Part shown: positions 9,830 to 21,881 of the stretch, in pieces
Layout of the letters: each line of letters starts with the position of its first letter
How positions within the stretch are numbered: the stretch's first letter is position 1
Made by a program: the position numbers and the translations under genes
Notes under the pieces: model-generated
Told to the model about the DNA's origin: nothing
The model's database searches: none
The model's input: the letters and a program-made list of their open reading frames with translations, nothing else
From: Tetrastigma voinierianum
Taxonomy: Eukaryota; Streptophyta; Magnoliopsida; Vitales; Vitaceae
Length of the DNA: 64,000 bases
NCBI GenBank assembly: GCA_016808115.1
Contig: JAEQBH010005101.1
Span: 124,001 to 188,000, forward strand
Direction of reading: 5' to 3'

Positions 9830-12260
9830 AAAATCATTCAATATGCACTCAAGAAAAGTTCGAAACAGCTAAACGGCTTCAAAGAATTTTGTCAAAGGTG
9901 TATTTTTTACTCTTTTCAGAGTTTGCACCTAAGAAAATTTTTGTAATAAGCCGAACAACTTTAGAGAATTTTTTCAAAGGGTGTACTCATGATTATTTTC
10001 AAAACATACACCTCAGAAAGTGTTTAAAATAGCCAAATGGCTTTAGAGAATTTTTTTCAAAGGTGTATTTTATACTATTTTCAAAGTTTGAACCTAAGAA
10101 AATTTTCGTAATAAGCCAAACAGCTTTAGAGATTTTTTCTAAGGGTGTACTCATAATTATTTAAAAAATATACACCTGAAAAAGGTTCGAAATAGCCAAA
10201 CGGCTTTAGAGAATTTTTTCGAAGGTGTATTTTAGACTCTTTACAGAGTCAACACCTAAGAAAATTTTTGTAATAAGCCGAAAAGCTTTAATGAATTTTT
10301 TCGAAGGGTGTAATCATGATTATTTTCAAAACATACAACCCGAGTGAAGGGTTTCATGGGTAGCATCACATGCCAAAAGCAGCAGAAGAAAAAATCTCAA
10401 CAAAACTCTCCCAAGGATCCCTTAGGGCATCAAATCTGGTTCTATACCAAAGAAAGGGTGCAGGATTACCTTGTGTCGGTTTCAAAAACCGATCTATTAG
10501 TCGGGGTAGCGTAGACCGAAGCGAACCAAGTCCTAAGTTCGCCTCTAACGGTATCCACACGAAGAGTGGAACCGACAACCTCCAAGGCAATGGTCTCAAA
10601 AAAAGTCCCGGTGCTAGCCAAGTCCCGATCCGAAGAGGGAACCAAAACCCGGTCTCACAAACTCTCTTGAACACTTCTAAGAGAAAAGATAACAAAATGG
10701 CCTTCCTTGGTTAGGGTTTTCCATAAAGATCCTTTTTTAGGAAAACCCTAGCTTGTAAAATGTCTAAAATGCCCCTCACCATAAGTGATGATAGGCTACA
10801 CTCATCCCTATGTGTTATAGCGTGTTCCTTCACGACCTTAAGCCAAAGAACAAGCCCAAGCCTATTATCTCTCTAAGTGAGGGCCTTCAAACCCGGGATT
10901 CTACTAATCCCGTGACATTCCATGCTCGAGAATAAACTCCCTCATACTTAGATCACATCCAAAATCATTTCATACTCCCGGCTCCCGCACTCTTACAGAG
11001 TGTGTGACCCATTAGGTTCCCGGTTATGTTGGCCACTTGATTCAACTATTGAATCAAGCAAGTCATGAGTTGCATCTAGCAACACATCATGACCCCCAAT
11101 TGACTGGAGAGTTAGTGGATGATTGCATACCCTTCCATAGACAAATACTGTGCAATTCGTCCTTTCACTAATCTCTAACTCACTCGGTTCAGAGCATGGA
11201 CCTCCCACTAGACTGGTTACACCACATCTAGCCCAAGTGATATTTGATCTTGTCCCTAAACTCATTGCTCATCAATTATGCATTTGAAGACACTCTTCAT
11301 GGCATTACCACTCTGGCCAGAGATTCTCGAGTAATGATTCCAACAATAGGCCATAGGTATATCATCACTTTCATTGGGGATAATTGAATCCTTTGCAGTA
11401 CTCAGTACCTTGAACTTTTCAGAGTTATACCCAACTATCATCCAAAGAACGACCTCCAAGAGGTAACATGGATCGAGATCAAAGTACAGAATTAGCAACC
11501 AAGATATCCTTGAGCACCTCAAGTCTAAGGATACTTGCACCATTGCTATGATGAGACAATCATCTACATTTAAATAGATAATTCATAGGATTGTCTCATG
11601 ATAGGTCTCCGATGTACTTAGCTACTCTTAGCAAGCATCCACATGTCAACTCTGATCAACTCATGATCACAGTTTATAAGATCTACTGTTTGATCCAATC
11701 AAGGAGTATGACATGTGCTAGTCTGTCCGGATCAATAATGTCCAGTCTCATTGATCCTATGATTAGGGATAATTTAGACACTAACATAATCGCACATGAT
11801 ATGAATCTTATTATCATGATCCCATCATGATTTCCTTCATGCTATTTTATGTATCATGGACTTCATTAATTCGATTAAAGATCTATATCAATTCAACGTA
11901 TGAATATCAAATTAATGAAGAAGTCTTTCATATTAAATAATTTGTAGTGCGTACAATAAGTGCTAAGGGTGATTGCCTTTAGAGCACTTCTCTAACACTG
12001 AGAAGTGTTCGAAACAACCAAACGATTTCAGAGAATTTTTTCGAATGTATATTTTAGACACTTTTCAGAGTCTGCACCTAAGAAAATTTTCGTAATAAGC
12101 CGAAAAGCTTAAATGAATTTTTTCAAAGGGTGTATTCGTGATTATTTTCAAAATATACACACTGAAAAAGGTTCGAAATAGCCAAACGATGTTTTAAACA
12201 AGCCGAAAGCTTCAAAGAATTTTTCAAGAATGCATTCAAGATGATTCTTCGAAAAAAAAT
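9830..12260 (+). repeat. Dimeric ~164-bp tandem array, interrupted by a solo LTR
   Basis: The anchor AATAAGCC recurs at 9945, 10110, 10272 and 12094. Spacings are 165 and 162; the last is 164 once the nested element (1653 bp) and one 5-bp target copy are subtracted. Each unit consists of two related half-units of about 82 bp sharing TTTAGAGAATTTTTTC and AAGG-GTGTA. The array occupies 9830-10344 and 12003-12260. It sits upstream of the 3' LTR of element A. Confidence 0.85.
10345..11997 (-). mobile_element. Solo LTR nested in the tandem array, with target site duplication
   Basis: The insertion begins TGAAGGG on the plus strand and ends TCTAACA, so in minus orientation it runs TGTTAGA ... CCCTTCA with canonical TG/CA ends. 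Flanks are CCGAG (10340-10344) and CTGAG (11998-12002), a 5-bp target duplication with one mismatch. No internal repeat of the ends and no coding domain was seen, so it is a solo LTR of about 1.65 kb. Superfamily is not determined. The GC-richer 10370-10720 segment would be the R-U5 side in minus orientation. Confidence 0.8.
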
Positions 12261-13304
12261 CTGCATTTGGGAAAAGTTTCGAACAAACATCAAAGAAAAG
12301 TTTCAATTTTTAGGCATCAAAGAAAGCTAAAAAACCTTGGAAATCATTCAAAACAAATTTTTTCAAGAAGAAATTCGAAATCATAAACTTATTATCAAGG
12401 AAAGTAGGAAAGATTTGATCTTACCAAAGACAACTCCTTCTCCGCAAATGGAAAATGAATGAATTGTAGTACATATTTGAGGAAAATCAAATCCTTAAGC
12501 AACGTTGACGATCCAAATGGAACGAACATCATGGCCCGGCTTGATGCGATTATAACTAGAGGGGTGGTGTCATCTTGGTAAAGCGACAACACCAATCTTG
12601 AAAAGCGTATGAGAGGGTCCTCAACGATGGCTTTGATTGCGATGTCTCGAATGGCGAGTAGTGAGCGACACCGCCGCGTGAGCGGGTGGCACAGCCGACT
12701 TAGGCTTCAGCAACATGACTTGATCGCGCGATGGCGACAATAGCCGATCTTAGGCAATTGCAGCGTCGATTCGATCGTCCCGGCGGCTTCTGGCGGCAGC
12801 GGCGACTTCGGCGATGTCATTGGCGGCGGTTACTGCGTGTCGGCGACATCATTCGGAAGGTGTGGTCGATGGCATTAGTGCCAGTGACTGTGACAGCAAC
12901 GGTGGAGAGGGAGGAAGAAGAAGAAGATAAAAAAGGTAAAATAAAAGTGTTTCCTTTATCCAAACAAGTGGAGGTTGTTTTATAAAGAGAAAATAAATTC
13001 TTTTTAGGAATGAAAGAAGGAAATTCTAAGTTGCTTGGAGGAGAAGTCGGATGTTTTTCTTTGGAAGAACAATATTCTTTGGTGTAGGAAGAACAAAAGT
13101 TAGAGGTTTAAACTTGATGATGGCGTGAACTTTTTCTTGGGGAATTAATAATTGCTTCTTTATTAGATCTGACTTGGTTCTTTCTTGCTGTTGGAACTCC
13201 ACATCATAAGCTGAAAGCTGGATTTTAGGTTTCATGATTGGAAATAAGCCCAGAAGAATATTTTTGTGGGGCTTTAATACATATAATATGGCCCATAGGC
13301 CACA
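12261..13304. other. Element A 3' internal region with a GC-rich patch
   Basis: No domain was recognised. The patch at about 12600-12910 is strikingly richer in G, C and CpG than anything around it and contains many CGGCG/GGCGAC-type triplets on both strands. It looks like captured coding or 5' leader sequence, but I cannot name a source. The remainder is AT-rich sequence leading to the polypurine tract. Confidence 0.45.
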
Positions 13305-13322
13305 AAGTATGTGGGGGGCAAT
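13305..13322 (+). other. Polypurine tract of element A
   Basis: GTATGTGGGGGGCAAT immediately precedes the LTR start TGTTTGCACCC at 13323. A purine run against the 5' edge of the 3' LTR is the expected primer site for plus-strand DNA synthesis. Confidence 0.65.
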
Positions 13323-14282
13323 TGTTTGCACCCAAATTCAAAATTTGGCTTGATCCAATAATGGATTAGGCCTAACCCCAAGCCCATGAATAAAAGTCTA
13401 AAAGAAAGAGGCTTAGATCCATTTGTACAAACTCATAAAAGAAATTCAAGGGTATTTATGAAATTTATAATTTTTTGAAGTCAAACGAAACATTATCATA
13501 GGTGGCAAAGAAGTGGAGCAGTTATGTGCTGATGTGGAATATTCTAGGGGAACAAGTCTCCATGATGGAGATCTAGACGTGGAAGAATTCTTAAGGATTA
13601 AGACTCCACAATGGAGACGTGGAGGAGTTCTTGAGGAACAAGCTTCATTAATGGACGTCATGGGCAGTTACTTCAGAAAGTAGAGAGAGTGGAGAAATAC
13701 AAACTTAGGCAACAAGTCTTCTACGTCTATAAAATGAGCATAAGAGGATGAAGAAAGGAGAGTCAATCAATCAATCAACTTAATCAACGACTCAACAAAT
13801 CGACTCAATGTCAATCTACTTAAGCAAATCTTACCTTTTTAATAAGATTTTAGCAATGTTAGTAATTTCAACATTCTAGTTCTTAGTGTTAGCCAAATTT
13901 CTGGCAAGTTTCCAACAGTGTTATTTCATTCATTTGTAGTCAAATCCAATATTTTATTTAGCAATTTATGCATTCTGGTTGCAAGTTCTATTCAAGTTTT
14001 TATTAATTTTTAAACACAATACTATTTTCACAATGAAATCCAATGTTTACTTCAGCAATTCCAGTATTCTGGTTGCAAGTCCTATTCAAGTCTATCAACT
14101 TTCAACACCGTGTTATTTCATTCATTCATAAGGAAATATAACACTTTTCTTTAGCAATTAATTTCTGCATTATTTTCATTCTGCGTTTTCCACTTTGATT
14201 CTAGGAAACTATCAAGGAAACTAAGGAGCCTATATAGCCTAATTAGAAGTTTGATCTTACGAGTCATTCCAGTTTGGAAACA
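13323..14282 (+). repeat. 3' LTR of element A
   Basis: It starts TGTTTGCACCC after a polypurine tract and ends GGAAACA at 14282, about 960 bp. A TATA box (TATAAAA) is at 13728-13734. The segment before it (GGGCAGTTAC, then a GTCTATAAAA block) and the AAGCCCATGA motif near its start correspond to the LTR of element B at 51982-52805, showing the two elements are relatives. The end was placed by analogy with B. Confidence 0.68.
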
Positions 14283-14293
14283 TTTTAATTTCC

Positions 14294-14304
14294 TGGCACG
14301 CCCG
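14294..14304 (+). other. Primer-binding-site-like sequence downstream of the element A LTR
   Basis: TGGCACGCCCG follows the LTR end by 11 bp. Element B has TGGCAAGCTCGGTGGG at the same distance after its 5' LTR, which is the usual Tat-type primer-binding site layout. Finding one after an LTR that also has a polypurine tract in front suggests this LTR was shared by two tandem element units. Confidence 0.45.
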
Positions 14305-15814
14305 TATGCCTATATTTTGTATGTTTCATGTGAAATTCAAAAATCACTACAACAATACATTTTCTATATATATATAATCACTCGTTGAATAATATTATTA
14401 AGAAAATTTATTCTCCTAAATTCTATCACTTTAAACTACCCAAGATAGTGGTAGGAGGTACTCCATTTTCCAATGGATGTACTGGCAGAAGATTTGGCTT
14501 CTTCAGGTAAATAATAAAGGGAAAAGTATGTATCATGCCACCAATTTAAAAATATTTGTATATATGTCACTAAGAATTGCAATTTCATGGTTTAGGCTAC
14601 TCTTCAAAAAAATAATTGTAAATCTACACAAAAAATACATCAGAAAATGTGAATATCGAAAATACCCTTTATTAATCCAGCTAGAATTAATAATAAATAA
14701 ATAAATAAAAGAAAATTGTTTGGCTCTTCTCCTCCATTCTGTCACTTTCTCGCTACTTGAAGATCTTGTTTGTTGGTGACAGTGTTTTTTGGCGAGCATC
14801 TTACTCCCTCCGTCAACAAGCATTTGTCGACCTAAATATCCCACTTCCATTCGTCCACGATCTCTGTAAACCCTAACTACGTGTAAATATCTTAATCCTT
14901 CCAAAACCCACTTCAATTTCTTTGGGTTGTTCTTCCATGTATTGCGAATCAAAGGTTAGATGCTTTGGGTTGTTCTTCCATGTCTTACGAATCAAAGGAT
15001 TATAGTTGTTATTTGTGTTTCTGATTAGGTCCGTAAACTCATTTTGATTTCTTTTTTCGTTTTGATCTCATTTGGTAAAGTTTCAGTGTATATACTACCA
15101 TAAAAGTAAATATACGACTGTAACAAATGAATGTACTATCATAACATATTTATTTAGAAACCACACCAGTTAAGCCCCCACTATTTATTTATAAATTGTT
15201 ATTTGGATGGTAAATGTACTATCATAACCCCTATATCCAAACACATCACCATTTAATCACACAATAATATTTTTAATTGATGTTTGACGATATATGAAAA
15301 AAACCTAACAATTTTAGATACCGGTCTATTGTTTAGCCTATTACGTATTGCTAACCATTATTACATACCATTCAGGTAAACAAAATGGCAAAATATTACG
15401 TGATCTTTATTTAATACAATGCTTCGTCCCATAATGGCAAACCATTATGAGTTCTATATCAACCCATGCTCACATTGCTTCGTCTTTAAATGTATAAGCT
15501 TTGTATAGACCACCTTTATTTAATAACACCCTTTGCTAACATTCAAACCAAAAATCACAAACTTCGTGTTTCCGACCAACAAAGATCAAAAATGAAAAAG
15601 CTACACTGCATTACATAGATTCAAATTTAGTTTTAAAGAAGCACGATCATGATTGATTCAATAGTTAAAGCCTAATAAAATCAGTATTCATACTAATAAA
15701 CTCTTCTAAGGGAGCCTCAGAAAAAATAAGATAAAATAAAATCTTATAAGGGTTTATTGAAGTCAACAGGTATTGCTCACAAGAATTAGTGGAAACTATT
15801 GTGTTTGTCTCAAC
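14305..15814. other. Intergenic stretch between element A and the SPX-RING locus
   Basis: No gene was recognised. There is a 50-bp near-perfect tandem duplication around 14919-15000 (TTTGGGTTGTTCTTCCATGT in both copies). The minus-strand frame at 14533-14952 has low-complexity and biased composition and no motif. The right part (15590-15814) would be the 3' flank or 3' UTR of the minus-strand gene. Confidence 0.5.
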
Positions 15815-16138
15815 TCAATATCCAGTCACATACTTAGTTTGCGAATCCCAGTAGTCCTTGGATTGCTTCAACATCTCAGCACGTTCAGCAATTAGCCTCT
15901 CTTTCCAGTAATCTCTGCATCTGAAAATTATCAGTGTGTTAGATTTCGTGAAAGCTCTAAGTTTCTAATAAGAAAAGGAATGTTCATGTTACTCGGTTAC
16001 CTTCGTTTCAAGAGCAAACCAAGTTCTAGCATTTCCACTGCATTAGAATATACTCCAGCCTGTGCAAAATGGGTCAAAAACATACATGAATGAACTAGGA
16101 ACATTTCCAACATTTTCTGTAATGTGCTTGTTAAATGA

Positions 16139-16370
16139 TCAACTCTCCTAAAAACTCAAACTTGTAGGATTTGGATTTAATATGAATATCATGGCTTCAC
16201 ACCCTCCCTCATGAGCATGCGGCCCAATACCCACCCATGTAGAGAGTCGGAGTCCATTATGGACTTTCAAATCAACAACTGATGATCAAATATTTAAATG
16301 ACCAATTCTCCTAAAAGCTCAAGCTTATAAAATTTTGATTTTATATGAATATCATGGCTTCACAGTGCTA
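16139..16370. repeat. Direct repeat pair in the large fourth intron of the SPX-RING locus
   Basis: A block of about 65 bp at 16137-16200 (CTCCTAAAAACTCAAACTTG ... ATGAATATCATGGCTTCACA) recurs at 16298-16363 with a few changes. Period is about 163 bp. The intervening sequence contains GAGTCGGAGTCCATTATGGA. It looks like a degraded dispersed repeat. Confidence 0.6.
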
Positions 16371-18518
16371 AAAAGTAAAAATCAGAGATCTCCGCCTATG
16401 TAGGAGACACAGAGAAGCAGCAAGTAGCAACTATTGTTTGTATGTATAGCAGTTTATAAATAGATTAAAAAAATGATAAACTATACAAACTAAAAACCGA
16501 AGAATACAAAGAAACCTTGGATGGTGAGGTGTTCTTTGAATGCTACAGCAGTCCCAACAGAATGGGCACACAGGGAAGTAACTAATCAGGCCTAATCAGT
16601 GTAACTAAAAAAAAACGTTGGTGATTAATCCTGAAAGTTGAGAGATTCAAAAAAGAAAAGAAAAAAAAAATCACCTCAGACTATGATCTCTTTCCCATCG
16701 GGTAGAACAAATCAAACATTGAGCGACACAGTAATGAGACATATGGGCAATGAAGATGAATCACAGTAATGTCTACTAAAAATTAAGATGCTTGACCTAC
16801 AAATTTTATCTAAACCCAGTTTTGCTCCTCTTTTTTGCAAGCAACAAACAACCAAGATGCCAAATGCAATAACAGATACAACCACTCTCACTAGTTAAAA
16901 ATATGAGAGGTATCTACAAATGATATCAAAACTTGCCTGAAAATCTTTACTACCTTCTCCATAGATTGATTTCTAATTCTCAAAATGACATGTGCAAACC
17001 GTTTGACTTGAATAGAAAATGTATGATGATTAAGCTGAACATTTCAAATTATTGTTATGCTTTTAATCAATATTTCTTATCGTTTGTGGTAGTTCATAGA
17101 TTAAATTGGTTGGCTTATGGTATAGTAGATTAGATTTGATTTACCATGGTGATTTGATTTACATGCTAATGAGAAAGTTGTCAAAGTGATTCCTTAGCTT
17201 GGAAAACTCTCCAATCCTATTTGTAGAACAAGAGTACCTATGGTGCTAATAGAACTTATAAAACATATCATATAACGTTTTTCTTTTCTTTTCTTTTCTT
17301 TTCTTTTTTTTCCACCATCCTCTATCATGTAGCATATGTTTTTTGTATCAAGAAAACGAATGGAAAAAGTATGTATTGGAAGCATGAAGTTGAATCATAT
17401 GCAACTAATTTCTTGAAAGAAGTAGGATTCAAAGAATTAAACTATGTTATACAACATGAAAACATTGAATATTAGCAATTTTATAAAATTAGTGTTTAAT
17501 GCGAAAGTTTAACATAAAATCCACAAAATTAAAGTTTTTGAAATTTTAGATATAATTTTTAGTTTCAAATTCTAACTAGGCATATGCATATATTTGTTGT
17601 GATACTCTCCAAAGTTCCAATTGTTCATGTTTTTCATCATTCTTTCCTCATTGGAAAAAAAATCCATAAAGTGAAAATGTTAATTTTTCAATCACTGTTA
17701 TTTTGAGATAGTTCAAATAAAATATTGCCAATATTTATTGTTGAAATAAGTTTACTTAGTTTCCAATACTTTATTCGATAAGAAGAACATAATTTTTCAT
17801 GTACGATTATTTGACCTCTCCCTTTTATGATCAATTTTAACCTCGCTATATAAAAGCCTGAATTTGATTTTCTTGAAATTTTGAAAATAGTTGAAGGTGT
17901 AAGTATTGTTGTATGATTGCATCCCTATTGTTTTGTCATTGCAGCGCATATCATATCATGCATCACAGATATATCATGAAATATGCTTAAAATAATATAT
18001 GGAATGCAATATGTATTCATTTCCACAAACGAGTATTGTATCACATTATCGTATCATGTACTATAAGTTTTTAACAATTATAGGAGCCATAAAAGAGTTG
18101 AGGAGTTCTTGACCTCTAATTTCCTAAAGCTTTTACACATGGATCTTTCGAATCTCGGAGAGTAAAGATTTTAGGTAACAAATACATCTTGATAACAATG
18201 GGAGATTTTTCAACGATTATTATCGGTTGCATTCCTAAATTATAAACAATTGGTTAATAAACTTTTAGGGCATCGCAACAAGACTGAAATGAAAAAAGGT
18301 TATTTCATTGCAAGAATTACAAGTGAAGAAGAGGATATTTGATGATTCTGCAGAGATCAAGTTCTTAGGAATCAGCAAGATTTTTCCATCCCTAGAACCC
18401 TTAACAAAATGGGATTACTGAAAGAAAGAACGATATCCACCAAGAAATGACGAGAGATGAGCAATTGATTGTCAACTTCTAGTTTGAATTCGAAATCCTC
18501 AAGCTGCATTTATATAAA

Positions 18519-18841
18519 ATTTTGCGAAAAGTGTGTTTCAGGTTGGTGATTAACAAATAATGTCATTTGAGGCTTGAAGTTTTCAAAAATCCTACATCAA
18601 TACAACTAGAGCAAAAATAATTGGATTTTAATTAGTTGAGCTTTAGGTACTACGTTAATGAACCTCAGGTACTATGTTAATCAGTCTTACCATAATGCAG
18701 TGGTAGTATCTAAGGTTCATTAAGGTAGTACCACATAATTATTTTTGTACTGACCACATTGATGCTGGATTTTTGAAAATTTTAAGCCTAAAATGGCACA
18801 ATTAATAAATCAGTAACCTGAAACACACTTTTCCCTAAAAT
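18519..18841. mobile_element. MITE with long terminal inverted repeats in intron 4
   Basis: The left arm from ATTTTGCGAAAAGTGTG (18519) and the right arm read in reverse from ATTTTAGGGAAAAGTGTG (18841) match over roughly 140-150 bp, including TTTCAGGTT, GGCTT, TTTTCAAAAATCC, CATCAAT and TTAATGAACCT. The whole 323 bp can fold into one hairpin and has no coding capacity. Target duplication is not clear, so the superfamily is open; the long arms resemble Mutator-type MITEs. Confidence 0.78.
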
Positions 18842-21631
18842 CTTCTAGTTTCTTGGCATGTTGGGGTTGTTCCTTGCAACTTTTGCAACCAATAACCTTA
18901 CTTTTAAGAGGAAAGCATATCATCTACAATGTTGCCTCATTTTTGGCTATTGAAAGGGAAAACAAATTCTTGAATTTTAGAAATCAAAATACTCACAAGG
19001 GTAGGGGGCAGCTGAAAATTTTTTTATCACATAAATGTTTGACCAAAAGTATTTTTGTCACATCAACTGCATTTCAACTGAATAACATCAATCCTGTTAG
19101 ATTGCCAATTTTACCGCTATTATAGACTATTATTGTCTCTACGAATCTAACACCTGCCTAAAAGAGAGTACAAGCAGCATCTTTTCTGGATAACGAAAAT
19201 TCCATTGCCTCGGACAAAATACATTAAGACATTGTTGAAAATCACAACTAGCTCTTTAGCTACTTACCTCTCTGCAGATAGGACACTTTGTCTCCGGACT
19301 TGCAGTCTTGAGGCCTTCAAAGATCATCACAGAAGCAGCTGAACAAGCACAAGACTTGCAAAAGAGATGACCACAACTCAAAGCATGTGGGCTAAAAAGA
19401 ATATCCTGTGAGACAATGATAGTAAGAGAATAAGCACACACACATGCTTTTTTTAAAGGATGCAAATTGGAAGCTAGATCTTACCAAGCAAATAGAACAA
19501 GTCAGATTATACTCCAGCTTCATGGAATCTGGAAGATTCAATGTCATTACTGGTTCATTGGTTCTGAGATCACAAGAAAATTGACAGGAGATCTCATAGG
19601 AGTCCTCATCAGACTCGTTTAAATTCAAATAAAAAGCTGCTAGTTCTATCAGCCAAGGTGATTGCAAAAGTTCAATATGTTCAGCCTGCATCTTCCGTTT
19701 GAAATCCCTGCCATTGACAGACACCGACCTTGAATAGAAAATTAAGAACATGCTCCCAGTTCAAAACAAAGTAATTCATAAGGTGCATATAAGTGAGGAC
19801 AGTTAATAACACAGACTCATCTGCTGCATACTTTATCATATTTCTTAAGGATTTTCCGGATTGCAATTGCATTCCATTGCCTTAACACTAATTCAGTCAA
19901 CATTGATAGCCGTCTGCAATTGTTTGCTTGTCATTTTTGAAACACTGTCGCAAGAGCAACACATATCTCTGCATTCCCGTAGCAATGTGAAGTTGGAGGA
20001 GGTGTCTAACTCCTGAACTAAAGCATCCAGCTATATCGGATGCCTCCTTCATTAATTCAGAAAAGAACATCTTATCACACACTACAAAACAAAAGAAATC
20101 AACTCTTAAGGATTATTGCTACATGAAAAATCAAACAAGAAAATACTGATAATGAACAAAATATTTTAATCTATAAATACAAATAACTCATTCAAACACC
20201 AATTAAATGTAAGCTTCGAAATTAAGACAATATATTTATTGAATATGAACTATAAGGGCTTCGCATTCTTGTTAACAAATGGAACTTTACTAACCTCTCA
20301 AAGAAACCTATATATTGAATGGACCACTAACTGCAGGCTGCAGTTTTGTAGTGAATAATAATGAGTTAAGACCCACTGAAAGTAGGAACTCCCCATCCAA
20401 TTTTAAAACAAGCGCCACCAGCAAGAGTATCGGGCTTAGACCAAACATGGTCACTAGATGAAAACCTCATATTCCTCCTCAACAATCAGATTCAGAAGTG
20501 TACAAGTAGATAACAGAATCCAAGCTTTAGAGCCCATCAAGACTGAGCCTACTAGTCAAGAGACACCTTTCTCTCATTTCTCATAACACATAATTAAAGT
20601 TTCAATGGACTAGTGGGTAAAATTAGTTTGTTTTTTTTTTTTTACTTAATGTTAAATAGAACTTTTGTTATGAATAGTGCTTCATAGGATTAAGTATTTA
20701 GTTGTTTATTTTAAAAAAAGAAAATCAATCTTTTAATTTTATCCAAAGAGGTACACAGAAAACTAAAAATAATTTTAAATAAAATTTTAAAATCACATAG
20801 CACTATATAATTAGCATGAAACTACTTATGAGAGTTAAAATTGGATCATAAAGTATATGATTTTCCCATATTTTGAATATCTAGTTTTTTCTTAATAGAA
20901 AAAAAAACATTAAGAAAAAGCCAAGAAGTCAAATATTTTGGCTTGTTTCTAATCAGTAAAATTTAGAAAATTCGATAAGTGGAAATCCAGTTAAAAAAAA
21001 AACAAACAAAATTTAAATCTTTGAAAGCTATTTTGCTTTAAATGAAAATCGAAAAAAACAAACAACACCAAATAGTCTTACCACATCCCTTCAGTCAATT
21101 AGCTTGAGGCTTTTACGTTTTTAGCTAAGAGACACACCAAAAGTAGAGAATAAGAAGATAATGTAAATAGACATAGATTTATGGACTAGAAAGCCTGTTT
21201 GAGATGGTAAAGAAATAGTGTATATTAAAGTGATAGAAAATAGTAACACAGTATCGTAGTATGGGACTTAGCTGCAATCTTCTAGGAGCGAGATTAGCTG
21301 ACAGTAAACAAACAAGGACATAGATAACGAAATCTGTTAGTCTACTACAAGCACATATGGGATTATGGTTGGTTTGAAATTTTGTGAGACATTGCAGAGA
21401 AAAGTAAAAGGAAAGAAAAAGCAAACAAAAAAAAAGGAATCTTTAAAGTCAGTGAATTATTTTTATGTGCTTATTCAAACTCATTTCACTTATTCTCCTT
21501 CACTATATAAAAACTTATAAATTTCTAACAAATTTTATTTCCATTTGAATTTTCTTTAGTACTTTCCACAACCATTTTCCTTTGTTTGTACTTTGTGGGA
21601 ACCAAACATAAAGCTAGGACTAGGAGAGTAA

Positions 21632-21881
21632 GGTGGCGTTTGTTTTGTGGCTTAATGCTGAAAGCGATTTCCTTTCCACAGTCAGCTCGTTTTTTCATGA
21701 GTTATTTGCTGAATTTCTAAAAAATGTTACGGAATAGAAAAGGCCAAAACATTTGGTAGAACAAAAGTTTTATTTAACATTAAGTAAAAAAATAATCAAC
21801 AAAAGTTTTATTTAGCATTATAAAAAAAAAAACGAACAACAAAAGTTCTATATAGCATTAATTAAAAAATCAAACGCCACC
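21632..21881. mobile_element. Tourist-like MITE (PIF/Harbinger type) with TAA target duplication
   Basis: The 250-bp unit starts GGTGGCGTTTG and ends CAAACGCCACC, perfect 11-bp terminal inverted repeats. TAA flanks both sides (21629-21631 and 21882-21884); a 3-bp TAA/TTA duplication is the signature of PIF/Harbinger-derived Tourist MITEs. It lies in intron 1 of the SPX-RING locus. A degraded relative in the other orientation is suggested at 20625-20670 (ACTTAATGTTAAATAGAAC). Confidence 0.85.

Larger units (their letters stand above)
1..14282 (+). mobile_element. Element A: Ty3/gypsy LTR retrotransposon, Tat group, 5' end outside window, decayed
   Basis: Plus-strand domains occur in the order gag, protease, reverse transcriptase, RNase H, integrase, as in Ty3/gypsy elements. 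The RT and linker wording, the long region after integrase, an antisense extra gene there, and tandem arrays before the 3' LTR all fit the Tat/Ogre group. The 5' LTR lies left of the window; the 3' LTR is 13323-14282. Many stops and frameshifts interrupt every domain, so it is non-functional. A solo LTR is nested at 10345-11997. Group assignment is from motif recognition and layout, without a phylogeny. Confidence 0.82.

Noticed and set aside
10366..10714. Two overlapping open frames of about 110 codons on opposite strands
   Set aside because: They lie in the GC-richer end of a solo LTR. No domain, and open frames on both strands reflect composition.
14477..14530. Short exon-like sequence followed by GTAAAT
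   Set aside because: ATGGATGTACTGGCAGAAG then a GT site looks like an exon start, but nothing downstream continues it.
14533..14952. 139-codon minus-strand open frame
   Set aside because: No motif, biased composition, crosses a repeat boundary and a local tandem duplication. Not supported as a gene.
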